Shown here: piece after piece, positions 26,073 through 33,945 of the stretch
How positions within the stretch are numbered: the first letter of the stretch is position 1
Layout: each line of letters begins with the position of its first letter
Source of the DNA: Streptosporangium brasiliense
GTDB lineage: Bacteria > Actinomycetota > Actinomycetes > Streptosporangiales > Streptosporangiaceae
Length of the DNA stretch: 64,000 nucleotides
NCBI RefSeq assembly: GCF_030811595.1
Contig: NZ_JAUSRB010000002.1
Coordinates: forward strand, 558,001 to 622,000
Reading direction: 5' to 3'
Notes under the pieces: model-generated
Told to the model about the DNA's origin: nothing
What the model saw: the letters and a program-made list of their open reading frames with translations, nothing else
Databases searched by the model: none
Made by a program: the position numbers and the translations under genes

Positions 26073-27491
26073 CTATCCCAGGACATCCCGCGGCGGGTAC
26101 GGACGGTCGGCGCGCGGACCGCCCCGCTCGCCGATCAGGTCGAGCAGCTGCTCCAGCGTCTTGTCGTCCGTGGCGGGGGCCATCACGGTGATCCGGAGGT
26201 GGCGTACTCCGCCGACCTCGGTCGAGGTGAGGTGGAAGGCGCCGTCCGCCATCAGGTCCTCGCGGATCACCGCCTGGTCGGCGGTGCCGTACCGGAAACA
26301 GACGATGTTGCTCTCCGGCTCGTAGGGGCACTCGAAGCCGGGCCGCTCCTGGGCCAGCTCCCAGAAACGGTGCGCCGTCGCGTACTGCCGCGCGACGTAG
26401 TCGCCCAGGCCCCGCTCGCCCCGCCAGGCCAGGTTGAGGAAGATCTTCAGCCCCAGCTCGGCCTTGCTGCACTCCACGGTCCTGCCGATCAGGTCGAAGC
26501 CCTGGTCGCCGTAGAACAGGTAACTCGCCCGCTGCTGGAAGGCGGCGTCCAGGTCGCCCTCTCTCTTGGTCAGGACCGCCGCCGCCAGGCTGGAGGTGCG
26601 CAGCATCTTGTGGGCGTCCCAGATCAGGGAGTCGGCGAGCTCGATCCCGTCGAGCAGGTGCCGGTGCTCCTCGACCAGCAGCGCCGACGCCCCGTGGGCG
26701 CCGTCCACGTGGAACCAGACGCCGCTGGCGGCGCAGAACTCGCCGACGCCGCGCAGGTCGTCGTAGAGCCCGGTCCCCGTCGAGCAGGCGTTGGCCACCA
26801 GGGCCATCGGCCGCCGTCCCGCCCGCCGTACCCGCTCCAGGGCCTCGGGCAGGCGGGCGACGTCGATTCTGCCCAGCTCGTCCACGTCCAGCGGCATGAC
26901 AGCCCGCTCCCCCAGGCCGAGGATCGCGGCGGCGCGGGTGAGCGAGTAGTGCGACGATGCCGGCGCGAGCAGGGCGAGGTCGGCGGGGACCCCCTCGGTC
27001 CACGCCTCCGGCGCGGCCGCCGCGCGCGCGGCCAGCAGCGCGGTGAGGTTGGCCAGCGACCCGCCGTGGGTGAGCACCCCGCCACCCGTCTCCCCGAAGC
27101 CCACCTTGTCCAGCATCCAGCGCAGGACCCCGAACTCGACGGTCGCCGCCGAGGCGCCCATCTCGTAGATCGCCATCGGGTTGTTGGCGGCGCCGTGGAC
27201 GAAGTCGGCGAGCGCGGCCGGGAAGTCGGGGGCGGCGACCTGGTGGCCGAGGTAGGCGGGGTGGTGCAGCCGGGTCCCCTCGTCCAGGTAGGCCGCGAGG
27301 AAGTCCGCGTAGCTGTCCGGCGTCATCCCGCCCTCGCGGATCCACCGCGCGAGCCCGAGCCGCTCGGCCAGCTCCCGCGGCGGCCGGCGGCGCAGGACGG
27401 GCGGCAGGCCCCGCTGGCTCTCGTCCACGTAGGTGGCCAGCCCGTCGACGGTCACAGTCGCGGCGCGCATGAACTCTTCAACGTTCCACAT
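26073..27491 (-). CDS. PLP-dependent amino acid decarboxylase (group II)
   Basis: About 472 residues of the aromatic-amino-acid/glutamate decarboxylase fold. PLP lysine in LIWDAHKMLRTSS, preceded by FHVDGAHGASALL (Asp contacting the pyridine N); GGSLANLTALLAAR binds phosphate; HYSLTRAAAILGLG contains the ring-stacking His. Likely removes CO2 from an aromatic or acidic amino acid. Substrate cannot be fixed from the motifs. Start candidates are ATG 27491 and ATG 27470 (GAAGAG just before). It is divergent from an Lrp/AsnC regulator 69 bases away, a common arrangement in which the regulator senses the amino acid. Confidence 0.85.
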   Translation of the reverse strand: MWNVEEFMRAATVTVDGLATYVDESQRGLPPVLRRRPPRELAERLGLARWIREGGMTPDSYADFLAAYLDEGTRLHHPAYLGHQVAAPDFPAALADFVHGAANNPMAIYEMGASAATVEFGVLRWMLDKVGFGETGGGVLTHGGSLANLTALLAARAAAAPEAWTEGVPADLALLAPASSHYSLTRAAAILGLGERAVMPLDVDELGRIDVARLPEALERVRRAGRRPMALVANACSTGTGLYDDLRGVGEFCAASGVWFHVDGAHGASALLVEEHRHLLDGIELADSLIWDAHKMLRTSSLAAAVLTKREGDLDAAFQQRASYLFYGDQGFDLIGRTVECSKAELGLKIFLNLAWRGERGLGDYVARQYATAHRFWELAQERPGFECPYEPESNIVCFRYGTADQAVIREDLMADGAFHLTSTEVGGVRHLRITVMAPATDDKTLEQLLDLIGERGGPRADRPYPPRDVLG

Positions 27492-27560
27492 CACATGCGA
27501 GATACTGATCGAATCTACGGCAAATCGCCAGCTATGCCGAATTCTGGAGCAGAAAACTCG
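27492..27560. promoter_or_regulatory. Divergent decarboxylase / Lrp control region
   Basis: 69 bp, clearly AT-richer than its surroundings. It must hold both promoters and is the natural binding site for the Lrp protein encoded beside it. No perfect palindrome is visible; CGAATTC-like partial symmetry lies at 27538-27545. Confidence 0.45.
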
Positions 27561-28028
27561 ATGAACACCGCACTGGATTCGATCGACCGCGCGATCCTGA
27601 CCGAGCTGCAGAAGGATGCGCGCCTGCCCAACAAGGACCTCGCCGAGCGCGTCGGCGTCGCCCCCTCCACCGCCCTGGAGCGCGTGCGCGCCCTGCGCCG
27701 GCGCGGGGTGATCACCGCCTTCCGCGCCGAGACGGAGCCGACAGCCCTGGGCCGCCCGCTCCAGGCCATGCTCGCCCTGCGGGTCCGCCCGCACACCAGC
27801 CAGCTCGTCGACCCGCTCCGGGCCTTCGTGCTCGGCCTGCCCGAGACCGTCGCCCTCTTCCACGTGGCCGGCCCGCAGGACTTCCTGGTCCACGTCGCCG
27901 TCCCCGACGCCGACCACCTGCACCGGCTCGTCCTGGACCGCTTCCTGATCCGCCCCGAGATCGTGCACCTGGAGACGACGCTCATCTTCAGGACCGAGCA
28001 CCAGCCTCTCCAGCGCCCCGTCGGCTGA
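27561..28028 (+). CDS. Lrp/AsnC family transcriptional regulator
   Basis: 155 residues. N-terminal winged helix: LDSIDRAILTELQKDARLPN, KDLAERVGVAPSTALERVRALRRRGVI. C-terminal RAM (amino acid binding) domain: LQAMLALRVRPHT, VALFHVAGPQDFLVHVAVPD, and LIRPEIVHLETTLIF. Such proteins form octamers and respond to amino acids. Divergent from the decarboxylase, so it most likely controls that gene. GGAG is 12 bases from the ATG at 27561; an ATG at 27534 has no ribosome site. Confidence 0.92.
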   Translation: MNTALDSIDRAILTELQKDARLPNKDLAERVGVAPSTALERVRALRRRGVITAFRAETEPTALGRPLQAMLALRVRPHTSQLVDPLRAFVLGLPETVALFHVAGPQDFLVHVAVPDADHLHRLVLDRFLIRPEIVHLETTLIFRTEHQPLQRPVG

Positions 28029-28046
28029 GCGGTCCCGGCCGGCGGG

Positions 28047-29738
28047 CTAGGTGATGTCCACGATGGGCAGGCGGAGCGCGCCGGGAGCGGCGGCGGGGAC
28101 GGCCGGGTGCCTGGGCGCGACAGGCGACAGCCGGACGTAGGGGGAGCCCGGGGCGGGACGGGTGTCGGCCTCTCCCCTGTTGGGCCAGAGCGCCATGGCG
28201 CGCTCGGCCTGGGCGGTGATCGTCAGGGAGGGGTTGACGCCGGGGTTGGCGGAGACGGCGGAGCCGTCGACGACGTGCAGCCCCTCGTGGCCGTGGACGC
28301 GGTGGTAGGCGTCGATCACCCCGCTGTCGCGGTCGGCGCCGATGGCGCAGCCGCCCAGGAAGTGCGCGGTGGCGGGGATGTCGAACAGGTCGAGCCAGGA
28401 GCCGCCCGGCATGCCGCCGATCTCCTCGGCGGCGTGCCGGACGAACCGGTGACCGGCCGGGAGCCAGGTGGGGTTGGGGTCGCCGTGGCCTCTCCTGGAG
28501 CGGAGCCTCCAGCCGAACGCCCCCTTCCGTGCCGACAGGGTGATCGAGTTGTCCTTCGCCTGCATGACGAGGGCGATGAGCGCGCGCTCCGACCACCTGC
28601 GGTGGTCGAACAGCCTCGGCACCAGACGGGGCCGGCGCGCGGCCTCCCCGAGGAACTTGAGCCAGCGGGGGGCGCCGCCGCCGTCGATCAGGAGGGAGCG
28701 GAGCATGCCCATCGCGTTGGAGCCGTCGCCGTAGCGGACGGGCTCGATGTGGGTGTGGGCGTCGGGATGGATGGAGGAGGTGATCGCCACGCCGCGGTTG
28801 AGCTTCTCCCCCTCGATCGACAATCGCTCGAACCCGAGCAGCGCCTCGGAGTTCGTCCTGGTCAGAGCGCCGAGCCGGTCGGACAGCCGGGGCAGGACCC
28901 GCTCGGCCTTGAGGCGGTGCAGCAGGCGCTGCGTGCCGTACGTGCCGGCCGCGAAGATCACCTGCTCCGCCGTGAGGGTACGGCGGCGCCAGGGCGCCCC
29001 CGTCTTGCTCACCTCGACCCGGTAGCCCCCCTCCACCGGGCGGACCGAGGTGACCGTGGTCTCCGGGTGGACCTTGGCCCCGGCCTTCTCGGCCAGGTAG
29101 AGGTAGTTCTTGACGAGCATGTTCTTGGCGCCGTGGCGGCAGCCGGTCATGCACTCGCCGCACTCGGTGCAGCCCCGGCGGCGCGGCCCGGCGCCGCCGA
29201 AGTAGGGGTCGTCGACCTCGACGCCCGGCTCGCCGAAGAAAACGCCGACGGGGGCCAGGTGGAAGGTGTCGCCCACGCCCATCCGGTCGGCGACCTTCCG
29301 CATCACCTCGTCGGCGCGGGTGACGGTCGGGTTGAGCACCACGCCCAGCATGCGCTTGGCCTGGTCGTAGTAGGGGCCGAGCTCGGCCTTCCAGTCGGTG
29401 ATGCCCGACCACTGGGCGTCCTGGAAGAAGGGGTCGAGGGGCTCGTAGAGGGTGTTGGCGTAGACCAGCGAGCCGCCGCCGACCCCCGCGCCCGCCAGGA
29501 CCATGACGCCGGTGCCCTTCTGGCCGCGCAGCACGTGGATGCGCTGGATGCCCTTCAGGCCGAGCCCCGGCGCCCACAGGAAGTCGCGGACCCGCCAGGA
29601 GGTCCGGGGCAGCGTGCTCTCGTCGAAGCGCCGGCCGGCCTCCAGCACGGCCACCTTGTAGCCCTTCTCCGTCAGCCGCAGCGCCGAGACGCTCCCGCCG
29701 AACCCCGAGCCGATCACCAGCACGTCGTAGTCGAACAT
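28047..29738 (-). CDS. GMC-type oxidoreductase, cholesterol oxidase-like
   Basis: 563-residue flavoprotein. FAD Rossmann motif at residue ~7 (VLVIGSGFGGSVSALRL) with VAVLEAGRR ending strand 2; AGAGVGGGSLVYANTL; C-terminal HFLGGCAIG, HVVDGSAVSANPGVNPSLTI. It also has a compact cysteine set, GCTECGECMTGCRHGAKN (CxxCxxCxxxC), which is conserved in this branch of the family and suggests an iron-sulfur or zinc site. Likely oxidises a sterol or other bulky alcohol. No signal peptide, so unlike the secreted cholesterol oxidases. It ends 18 bases from the convergent Lrp gene and is followed upstream by a repeat-rich 217-bp gap. Confidence 0.85.
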   Translation of the reverse strand: MFDYDVLVIGSGFGGSVSALRLTEKGYKVAVLEAGRRFDESTLPRTSWRVRDFLWAPGLGLKGIQRIHVLRGQKGTGVMVLAGAGVGGGSLVYANTLYEPLDPFFQDAQWSGITDWKAELGPYYDQAKRMLGVVLNPTVTRADEVMRKVADRMGVGDTFHLAPVGVFFGEPGVEVDDPYFGGAGPRRRGCTECGECMTGCRHGAKNMLVKNYLYLAEKAGAKVHPETTVTSVRPVEGGYRVEVSKTGAPWRRRTLTAEQVIFAAGTYGTQRLLHRLKAERVLPRLSDRLGALTRTNSEALLGFERLSIEGEKLNRGVAITSSIHPDAHTHIEPVRYGDGSNAMGMLRSLLIDGGGAPRWLKFLGEAARRPRLVPRLFDHRRWSERALIALVMQAKDNSITLSARKGAFGWRLRSRRGHGDPNPTWLPAGHRFVRHAAEEIGGMPGGSWLDLFDIPATAHFLGGCAIGADRDSGVIDAYHRVHGHEGLHVVDGSAVSANPGVNPSLTITAQAERAMALWPNRGEADTRPAPGSPYVRLSPVAPRHPAVPAAAPGALRLPIVDIT

Positions 29739-29955
29739 CCGCGGACTCCCTTCGGGCGGTACCGGACCGCGGTGGGGCGCCCGCCTCCCCTCACCGCTCC
29801 CCCGATCCCCGTGACCCGCATGACGGCCACCGGCGGACAGATGTGACGATCACCGGCGGACCGGCGTGACGGCCACACCGGCGACCGCCGGCGGGGGGCA
29901 CGGCCGTCACCGGCGACCAGCGGTGGGGGCGCGGCCGTCACCGGCCACGCGGGCC

Positions 29956-31521
29956 TCACTTCAGGTGGAACTTCTTCATGGTCTTGAGCAGACCCGACAG
30001 GGTGTCGGCGTATTTGTCGTAGGTCATGCCGAGGATCGGCTCGAAGCCCATCCAGGACGCCTGGCTGGAGATGGTCTGCACCTCGGTGTATTTCAGCAGG
30101 CCCTCGGCCCCGTGGCGGCGGCCCAGACCGGAGGACTTCATCCCGCCCATGGGAGCGTCGTAGGAGGCGTAGGCCGAGCCGTACCCCTCGTTGATGTTGA
30201 CGGTCCCGGCCTTGATCCGGGAGGCCAGCGCGCGGCCGCGGGACAGGTCGCGGGTCCAGACGGAGGCGTTGAGGCCGTAGGCGGTGTCGTTGGCCTTCTC
30301 GACCACCTCGTCCTCACCCGAGAACCGGTAGACCGAGACGACCGGGCCGAAGGTCTCCTCGCGACACAGGTTCATGCTCTCGTCCACGCTGCCCAGGATC
30401 GTCGGCTCGTAGAACAGCGGGCCCACGTCGGGGCGGGCCCTGCCCCCGGCGAGGACCTCGGCTCCCTTCGCGACGGCGTCGTCGACGTGGGCGCCGACCG
30501 CGTCGAGCTGGCGCTGGGAGGTGAGCGAGCCCATCTGCACGCTCCAGTCGAGCCCCGCGCCGAGCTTCATGTTGCGGGCCTGGCGGACGAACTTCTCCAC
30601 GAACGCGTCGTGCACGGCCTCGTGCACGTAGAGCCGCTCGATCGAGATGCACAGCTGCCCGGCGTTGGTGAAGCAGGCGCGCAGCGCGCCCTGCGCGGCC
30701 ATGTCGAGGTCGGCGTCGTCGAGGACGACCATGGGGTTCTTGCCGCCGAGCTCCAGGGAGCAGCCGATCAGCCGCCTGGCCGCCGCTTCAGCGATCTTCC
30801 GGCCGCCCCGGGTCGAGCCGGTGAACGCGACGTAGTCGGCGCCGTCGATCAGCGCGTCGCCGATCTCGGCGGGTTCGCCGAGCACGACCTGCCAGATCTC
30901 CCGGGGCATCCCGAGGGAGACCAGCAGGTCGATCGTCCACAGCGTGGACAGCGCGGTCTGGGTGTCGGGCTTGTGGACCACGGCGTTACCCGCGAGCAGG
31001 GCCGGGACGACGTCGGTGACGCCGAGCGAGAGCGGGTAGTTCCACGGGGAGATCAGCGCCACGGTCCCCTTGGGCTGGCGCACCTCGACCGTCTTGGTCG
31101 CGACGGGGAAGATGCCGGCGCGGCGCCTGGGCGCGAGCAGGCCGGGCGCCCGCCGCACGTAGTAGAGCGTGCAGCCCGCCACGTCGAGGACCTCCTCGAA
31201 GGCGTGCCTGCGGGCCTTGCCGGTCTCCCACTGGACCACGTCGAGGATCTCCTCGCGCCGGTCGAGGATGGCGTCGTGCAGGCGGAGGAAGGGCTTGATC
31301 CGCTCCTGCACGGGCAGCGCGGCCCACGCCTCGCGAGCCTCGCGGGCCCTGGCATGGGCGGCGCGGACGTCCTCGGCGGTGGAGACGGGCAGTTCGGCGA
31401 GGGGCTCGCCGGTGAACGGCGCGGTGATCGTCTGCGTCTTCCCGCTGGAGGTCACCTGCCGGACGACGCGTTCGATCATGCTTGGGTCGAGTGTCCGGGT
31501 AGCTCCGAGAGTGACAGCCAT
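29956..31521 (-). CDS. gabD2: Succinate-semialdehyde dehydrogenase (GabD2-type)
   Basis: Oxidises succinic semialdehyde (or a related aldehyde) with NADP. 521 residues of the aldehyde dehydrogenase fold: ALISPWNYPLSLGVTDVVPA, VAFTGSTRGGRKIAEAAARR (cofactor loop), SLELGGKNPMVVLDDADLD (catalytic Glu), and FTNAGQLCISIERLYVHE (catalytic Cys). The motif layout with SIERLYV and the C-terminal MTYDKYADTLSGLLKTMKKFH is typical for actinobacterial GabD2. Start at ATG 31521. A TetR-type palindrome lies 35 bases upstream, in the region shared with the divergent lipoprotein gene. Confidence 0.88.
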   Translation of the reverse strand: MAVTLGATRTLDPSMIERVVRQVTSSGKTQTITAPFTGEPLAELPVSTAEDVRAAHARAREAREAWAALPVQERIKPFLRLHDAILDRREEILDVVQWETGKARRHAFEEVLDVAGCTLYYVRRAPGLLAPRRRAGIFPVATKTVEVRQPKGTVALISPWNYPLSLGVTDVVPALLAGNAVVHKPDTQTALSTLWTIDLLVSLGMPREIWQVVLGEPAEIGDALIDGADYVAFTGSTRGGRKIAEAAARRLIGCSLELGGKNPMVVLDDADLDMAAQGALRACFTNAGQLCISIERLYVHEAVHDAFVEKFVRQARNMKLGAGLDWSVQMGSLTSQRQLDAVGAHVDDAVAKGAEVLAGGRARPDVGPLFYEPTILGSVDESMNLCREETFGPVVSVYRFSGEDEVVEKANDTAYGLNASVWTRDLSRGRALASRIKAGTVNINEGYGSAYASYDAPMGGMKSSGLGRRHGAEGLLKYTEVQTISSQASWMGFEPILGMTYDKYADTLSGLLKTMKKFHLK

Positions 31522-31555
31522 GCTCGAAGAATATTCTGGGGTGCCCATCTGTGGC

Positions 31556-31567
31556 TACCGGTCGGTA
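31556..31567. promoter_or_regulatory. TetR-type operator candidate (gabD2 / lipoprotein)
   Basis: TACCGGTCGGTA, arms TACCG/CGGTA around GT, in the 87-bp divergent region. A copy differing at one position (in reverse orientation) lies upstream of glpD at 35769-35780. The form is typical of TetR-family sites in actinomycetes. No TetR gene is in the window. Confidence 0.55.
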
Positions 31568-31608
31568 ACGGGTTGAACCGGACATGATGTCGATCCGTCG
31601 TAGGGGGC

Positions 31609-33759
31609 ATGAGGACATCGATCCGTACGGCGGGCGCCGTCGCCCTGGCCGCCGCCCTGCTCGCCACGGCGTGCAGCCCGACAGAGACGGAACGCGGCGC
31701 GGGCCGTACGACACCGGTCGACCTGGGCGACATCAAGCTGGTCTCCTACAGCGGCTGCGACGACATGCTGGCCGGGCTGCGGACGGCGGCGGCCAAGCGG
31801 GTCGGGCCGTGGGGCCTGGCCGGCCCGCAGATCATGTACATGGAGAGCCGCTCGGATGTCGCCACGGCCCGGGCCAAGGTCCCCGCGCCCGAGCACTCGA
31901 CCACGAACGTGCACGAGGCCGGGGTCGACGAGCCGGACCTGGTGAAGACCGACGGCAACCGGGTGATCACCGTCAACCGCGGCGTGCTGCGGGTGGTGGA
32001 CGCCGCGACCAGGAAGGTCACCGGCACGCTCAAGCTGGTGGACGCCGAGCAGGCGTGGGCCCCGGCCGACCTGCTGGTCAGCGGGGACCGGGCGCTGGTG
32101 CTGTTCTCCGGCGGCGGGATCATCCCGTTCGGCGCGATGGCCAAGCGGCCGGCGAGCCCGGGACCGCGTTACGTCCTCGTCGACCTGTCCGGCAAACCGG
32201 AGGTGATGGGCTCGTTCACGCCGGACGGCTCCCACGTGGACGCCAGGCTGGTCGGCTCGACGGTGCGGATCGTGGTCCGCAGCCAGCCCCGGATCGACTT
32301 CCCGGACCACGGCCCCGACGTCTCGGAGAACGAGCGGACCCGCCGGAACGCGGACATCATCAAGAAGGCGCCGATCGAGGCGTGGCTGCCGACGTTCGAG
32401 ACGGCGGACGCCAAGGGCGCGACCTCCACCGGCTCGGTCAAGTGCGAGCAGGTCAGCCACCCCGCGGACTACAGCGGCACGTCGATGCTGACCGTGCACA
32501 GCTTCGACCTGTCCCAGGGGCTCGCGGAGACCTCCCCGGTCAGCGTGGCGGCCGACGGCGACACGGTCTACGGCACCGACTCCAGCCTGTACGTGACCAG
32601 CAACCCGAGCTGGTGGTGGCCCCGGCCGATCGAGCCGCCGGTGGTCGACGACGCGCCGACGGCCCCGGCCACCGAGCAGGCCCCGCAGGTCGAGCCGGTG
32701 CCGACGGAGCCGACGGTGACCGTCTCCCCCTCCCCGGCTGACTCCTCCGCGGCCCCGGCCGACCCCACTCCGGCCACGTCCGCCCCCGCCACCCCGGCCT
32801 CGCCCACCCCGGCCGACCCCACCGCCGGCCCGGCCGACCCCACGGCCACCGCCACCCCGGCGCCGGCCGACCCCACCGTGACCGCGACGACGCCGGCCGA
32901 GCCGCCGGAGGAGACCGAGGTCCACCGGTTCGACATCAGCGCGCCGGGCGCGCCCCGCTACGTCGCCTCGGGCAAGGTGCCCGGCCGGCTGCTCAACCAG
33001 TACTCCCTGTCCGAGCATGAGGGGTACCTGCGGGTCGCCACCACCTCGACCTCCGGCCAGAACAGCTCCAGCGCCGTCTACGTGCTCAAGGCCGACACCC
33101 TGGCCAAGGTCGGCGAGGTCGGCGGCCTGGGGGACGGCGAGCGGATCTACTCCGTCCGGTTCATCGGCCCGGTCGGCTATGTGGTGACGTTCAAGCAGGT
33201 GGACCCGCTCTACACCCTCGACCTGCGTGACCCGGCGGCACCGCGGAAGACGGGCGAGCTGAAGATCACTGGCTACTCCGCCTACCTGCACCCGGCCGGC
33301 GACGGGCGGCTGATCGGCCTCGGGCAGGAGGCGAGCGAGAAGGGCCGCACGCTCGGCACCCAGGTCTCGCTGTTCGACGTCAGCGACCCGGCCGCCCCGC
33401 GCCGCCTGTCGCAGATGTTCCAGAAGGACTCCGGCTCCGAGGCCGAGTGGGACCCGCACGCCTTCCTCTACTGGGCCAGGACGGGCACGGCGGTCCTGCC
33501 GCTGAACACCTGGAACGGCACCGAGCAGACCAACGGCGCCGCGCTCGTCCTGAAGATCGACGACTCGGCCGTCACCAAGGTCGGCACCATCGTCCACCCC
33601 CGGCCCAAGGCGGCCGGCGACGCCCGCGTGGCCGCCTACGAACCGGGCATCCGCCGCTCGATCGTCATCGGCGACAGCCTCTGGACGGTCTCCGACCTGG
33701 GGCTGAAGGTCAACGACCTGAACGGCCTCGCCGACCAGGCCTGGATCCCCTTCGAGTAG
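31609..33759 (+). CDS. Secreted beta-propeller lipoprotein
   Basis: 716 residues. Lipoprotein signal: MRTSIRTAGAVALAAALLAT then AC, lipobox LLATAC with Cys22. Then a beta-propeller of the family distantly related to WD-40 repeats (C-terminal beta-propeller domain, secreted): blade-like segments DEPDLVKTDGNRVITV, HRFDISAPGAPRYVAS, SLSEHEGYLRVATT, GERIYSVRFIGPVGYVVTF, PLYTLDLRDPAAPR, LSQMFQKDSGSEAEWDPHAF, and VYEPGIRRS-like end region. Residues ~350-445 are a Pro/Thr/Ala linker of repeated PADPT-like units that splits the propeller. The ATG at 31609 has AGGGGG very close. Function unknown; most likely binds something at the cell surface. Divergent from gabD2, followed by a hairpin. Confidence 0.85.
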   Translation: MRTSIRTAGAVALAAALLATACSPTETERGAGRTTPVDLGDIKLVSYSGCDDMLAGLRTAAAKRVGPWGLAGPQIMYMESRSDVATARAKVPAPEHSTTNVHEAGVDEPDLVKTDGNRVITVNRGVLRVVDAATRKVTGTLKLVDAEQAWAPADLLVSGDRALVLFSGGGIIPFGAMAKRPASPGPRYVLVDLSGKPEVMGSFTPDGSHVDARLVGSTVRIVVRSQPRIDFPDHGPDVSENERTRRNADIIKKAPIEAWLPTFETADAKGATSTGSVKCEQVSHPADYSGTSMLTVHSFDLSQGLAETSPVSVAADGDTVYGTDSSLYVTSNPSWWWPRPIEPPVVDDAPTAPATEQAPQVEPVPTEPTVTVSPSPADSSAAPADPTPATSAPATPASPTPADPTAGPADPTATATPAPADPTVTATTPAEPPEETEVHRFDISAPGAPRYVASGKVPGRLLNQYSLSEHEGYLRVATTSTSGQNSSSAVYVLKADTLAKVGEVGGLGDGERIYSVRFIGPVGYVVTFKQVDPLYTLDLRDPAAPRKTGELKITGYSAYLHPAGDGRLIGLGQEASEKGRTLGTQVSLFDVSDPAAPRRLSQMFQKDSGSEAEWDPHAFLYWARTGTAVLPLNTWNGTEQTNGAALVLKIDDSAVTKVGTIVHPRPKAAGDARVAAYEPGIRRSIVIGDSLWTVSDLGLKVNDLNGLADQAWIPFE

Positions 33760-33772
33760 CGCCCGAAGACCC

Positions 33773-33799
33773 GCGGGACAGGGCCCGGCCCTGTCCCGC
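33773..33799 (+). terminator. Terminator after the beta-propeller lipoprotein gene
   Basis: Perfect 13-bp stem (GCGGGACAGGGCC / complement) with a single-base spacer, 14 bases after the stop. The 115 bases that follow contain degenerate copies of a CGGGAACRGCC unit and no gene. Confidence 0.75.
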
Positions 33800-33912
33800 A
33801 CGGGAACAGCCGGTCCTGTCCGGGAACAGCCCGGTCCTGCCCGGGGCCGGCCCGCCCGGGAACGGCCCGGCCCCGCACGGGGAACGGCCCTGTCCCGCCC
33901 GGGAACGGCCTC

Positions 33913-33945
33913 GCGCGGCCCCCGCCTCCGCGGCGGGGGCCGCGC
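33913..33945 (-). terminator. Terminator directly after glpD
   Basis: Perfect 14-bp stem (GCGCGGCCCCCGCC / complement) with loop TCCGC. Its last base touches the glpD stop codon, so the hairpin begins right at the end of the message. Confidence 0.8.

Noticed and set aside
28107..29846. Plus-strand frame opposite the GMC oxidoreductase
   Set aside because: Antisense shadow of a well-supported enzyme with FAD motifs.
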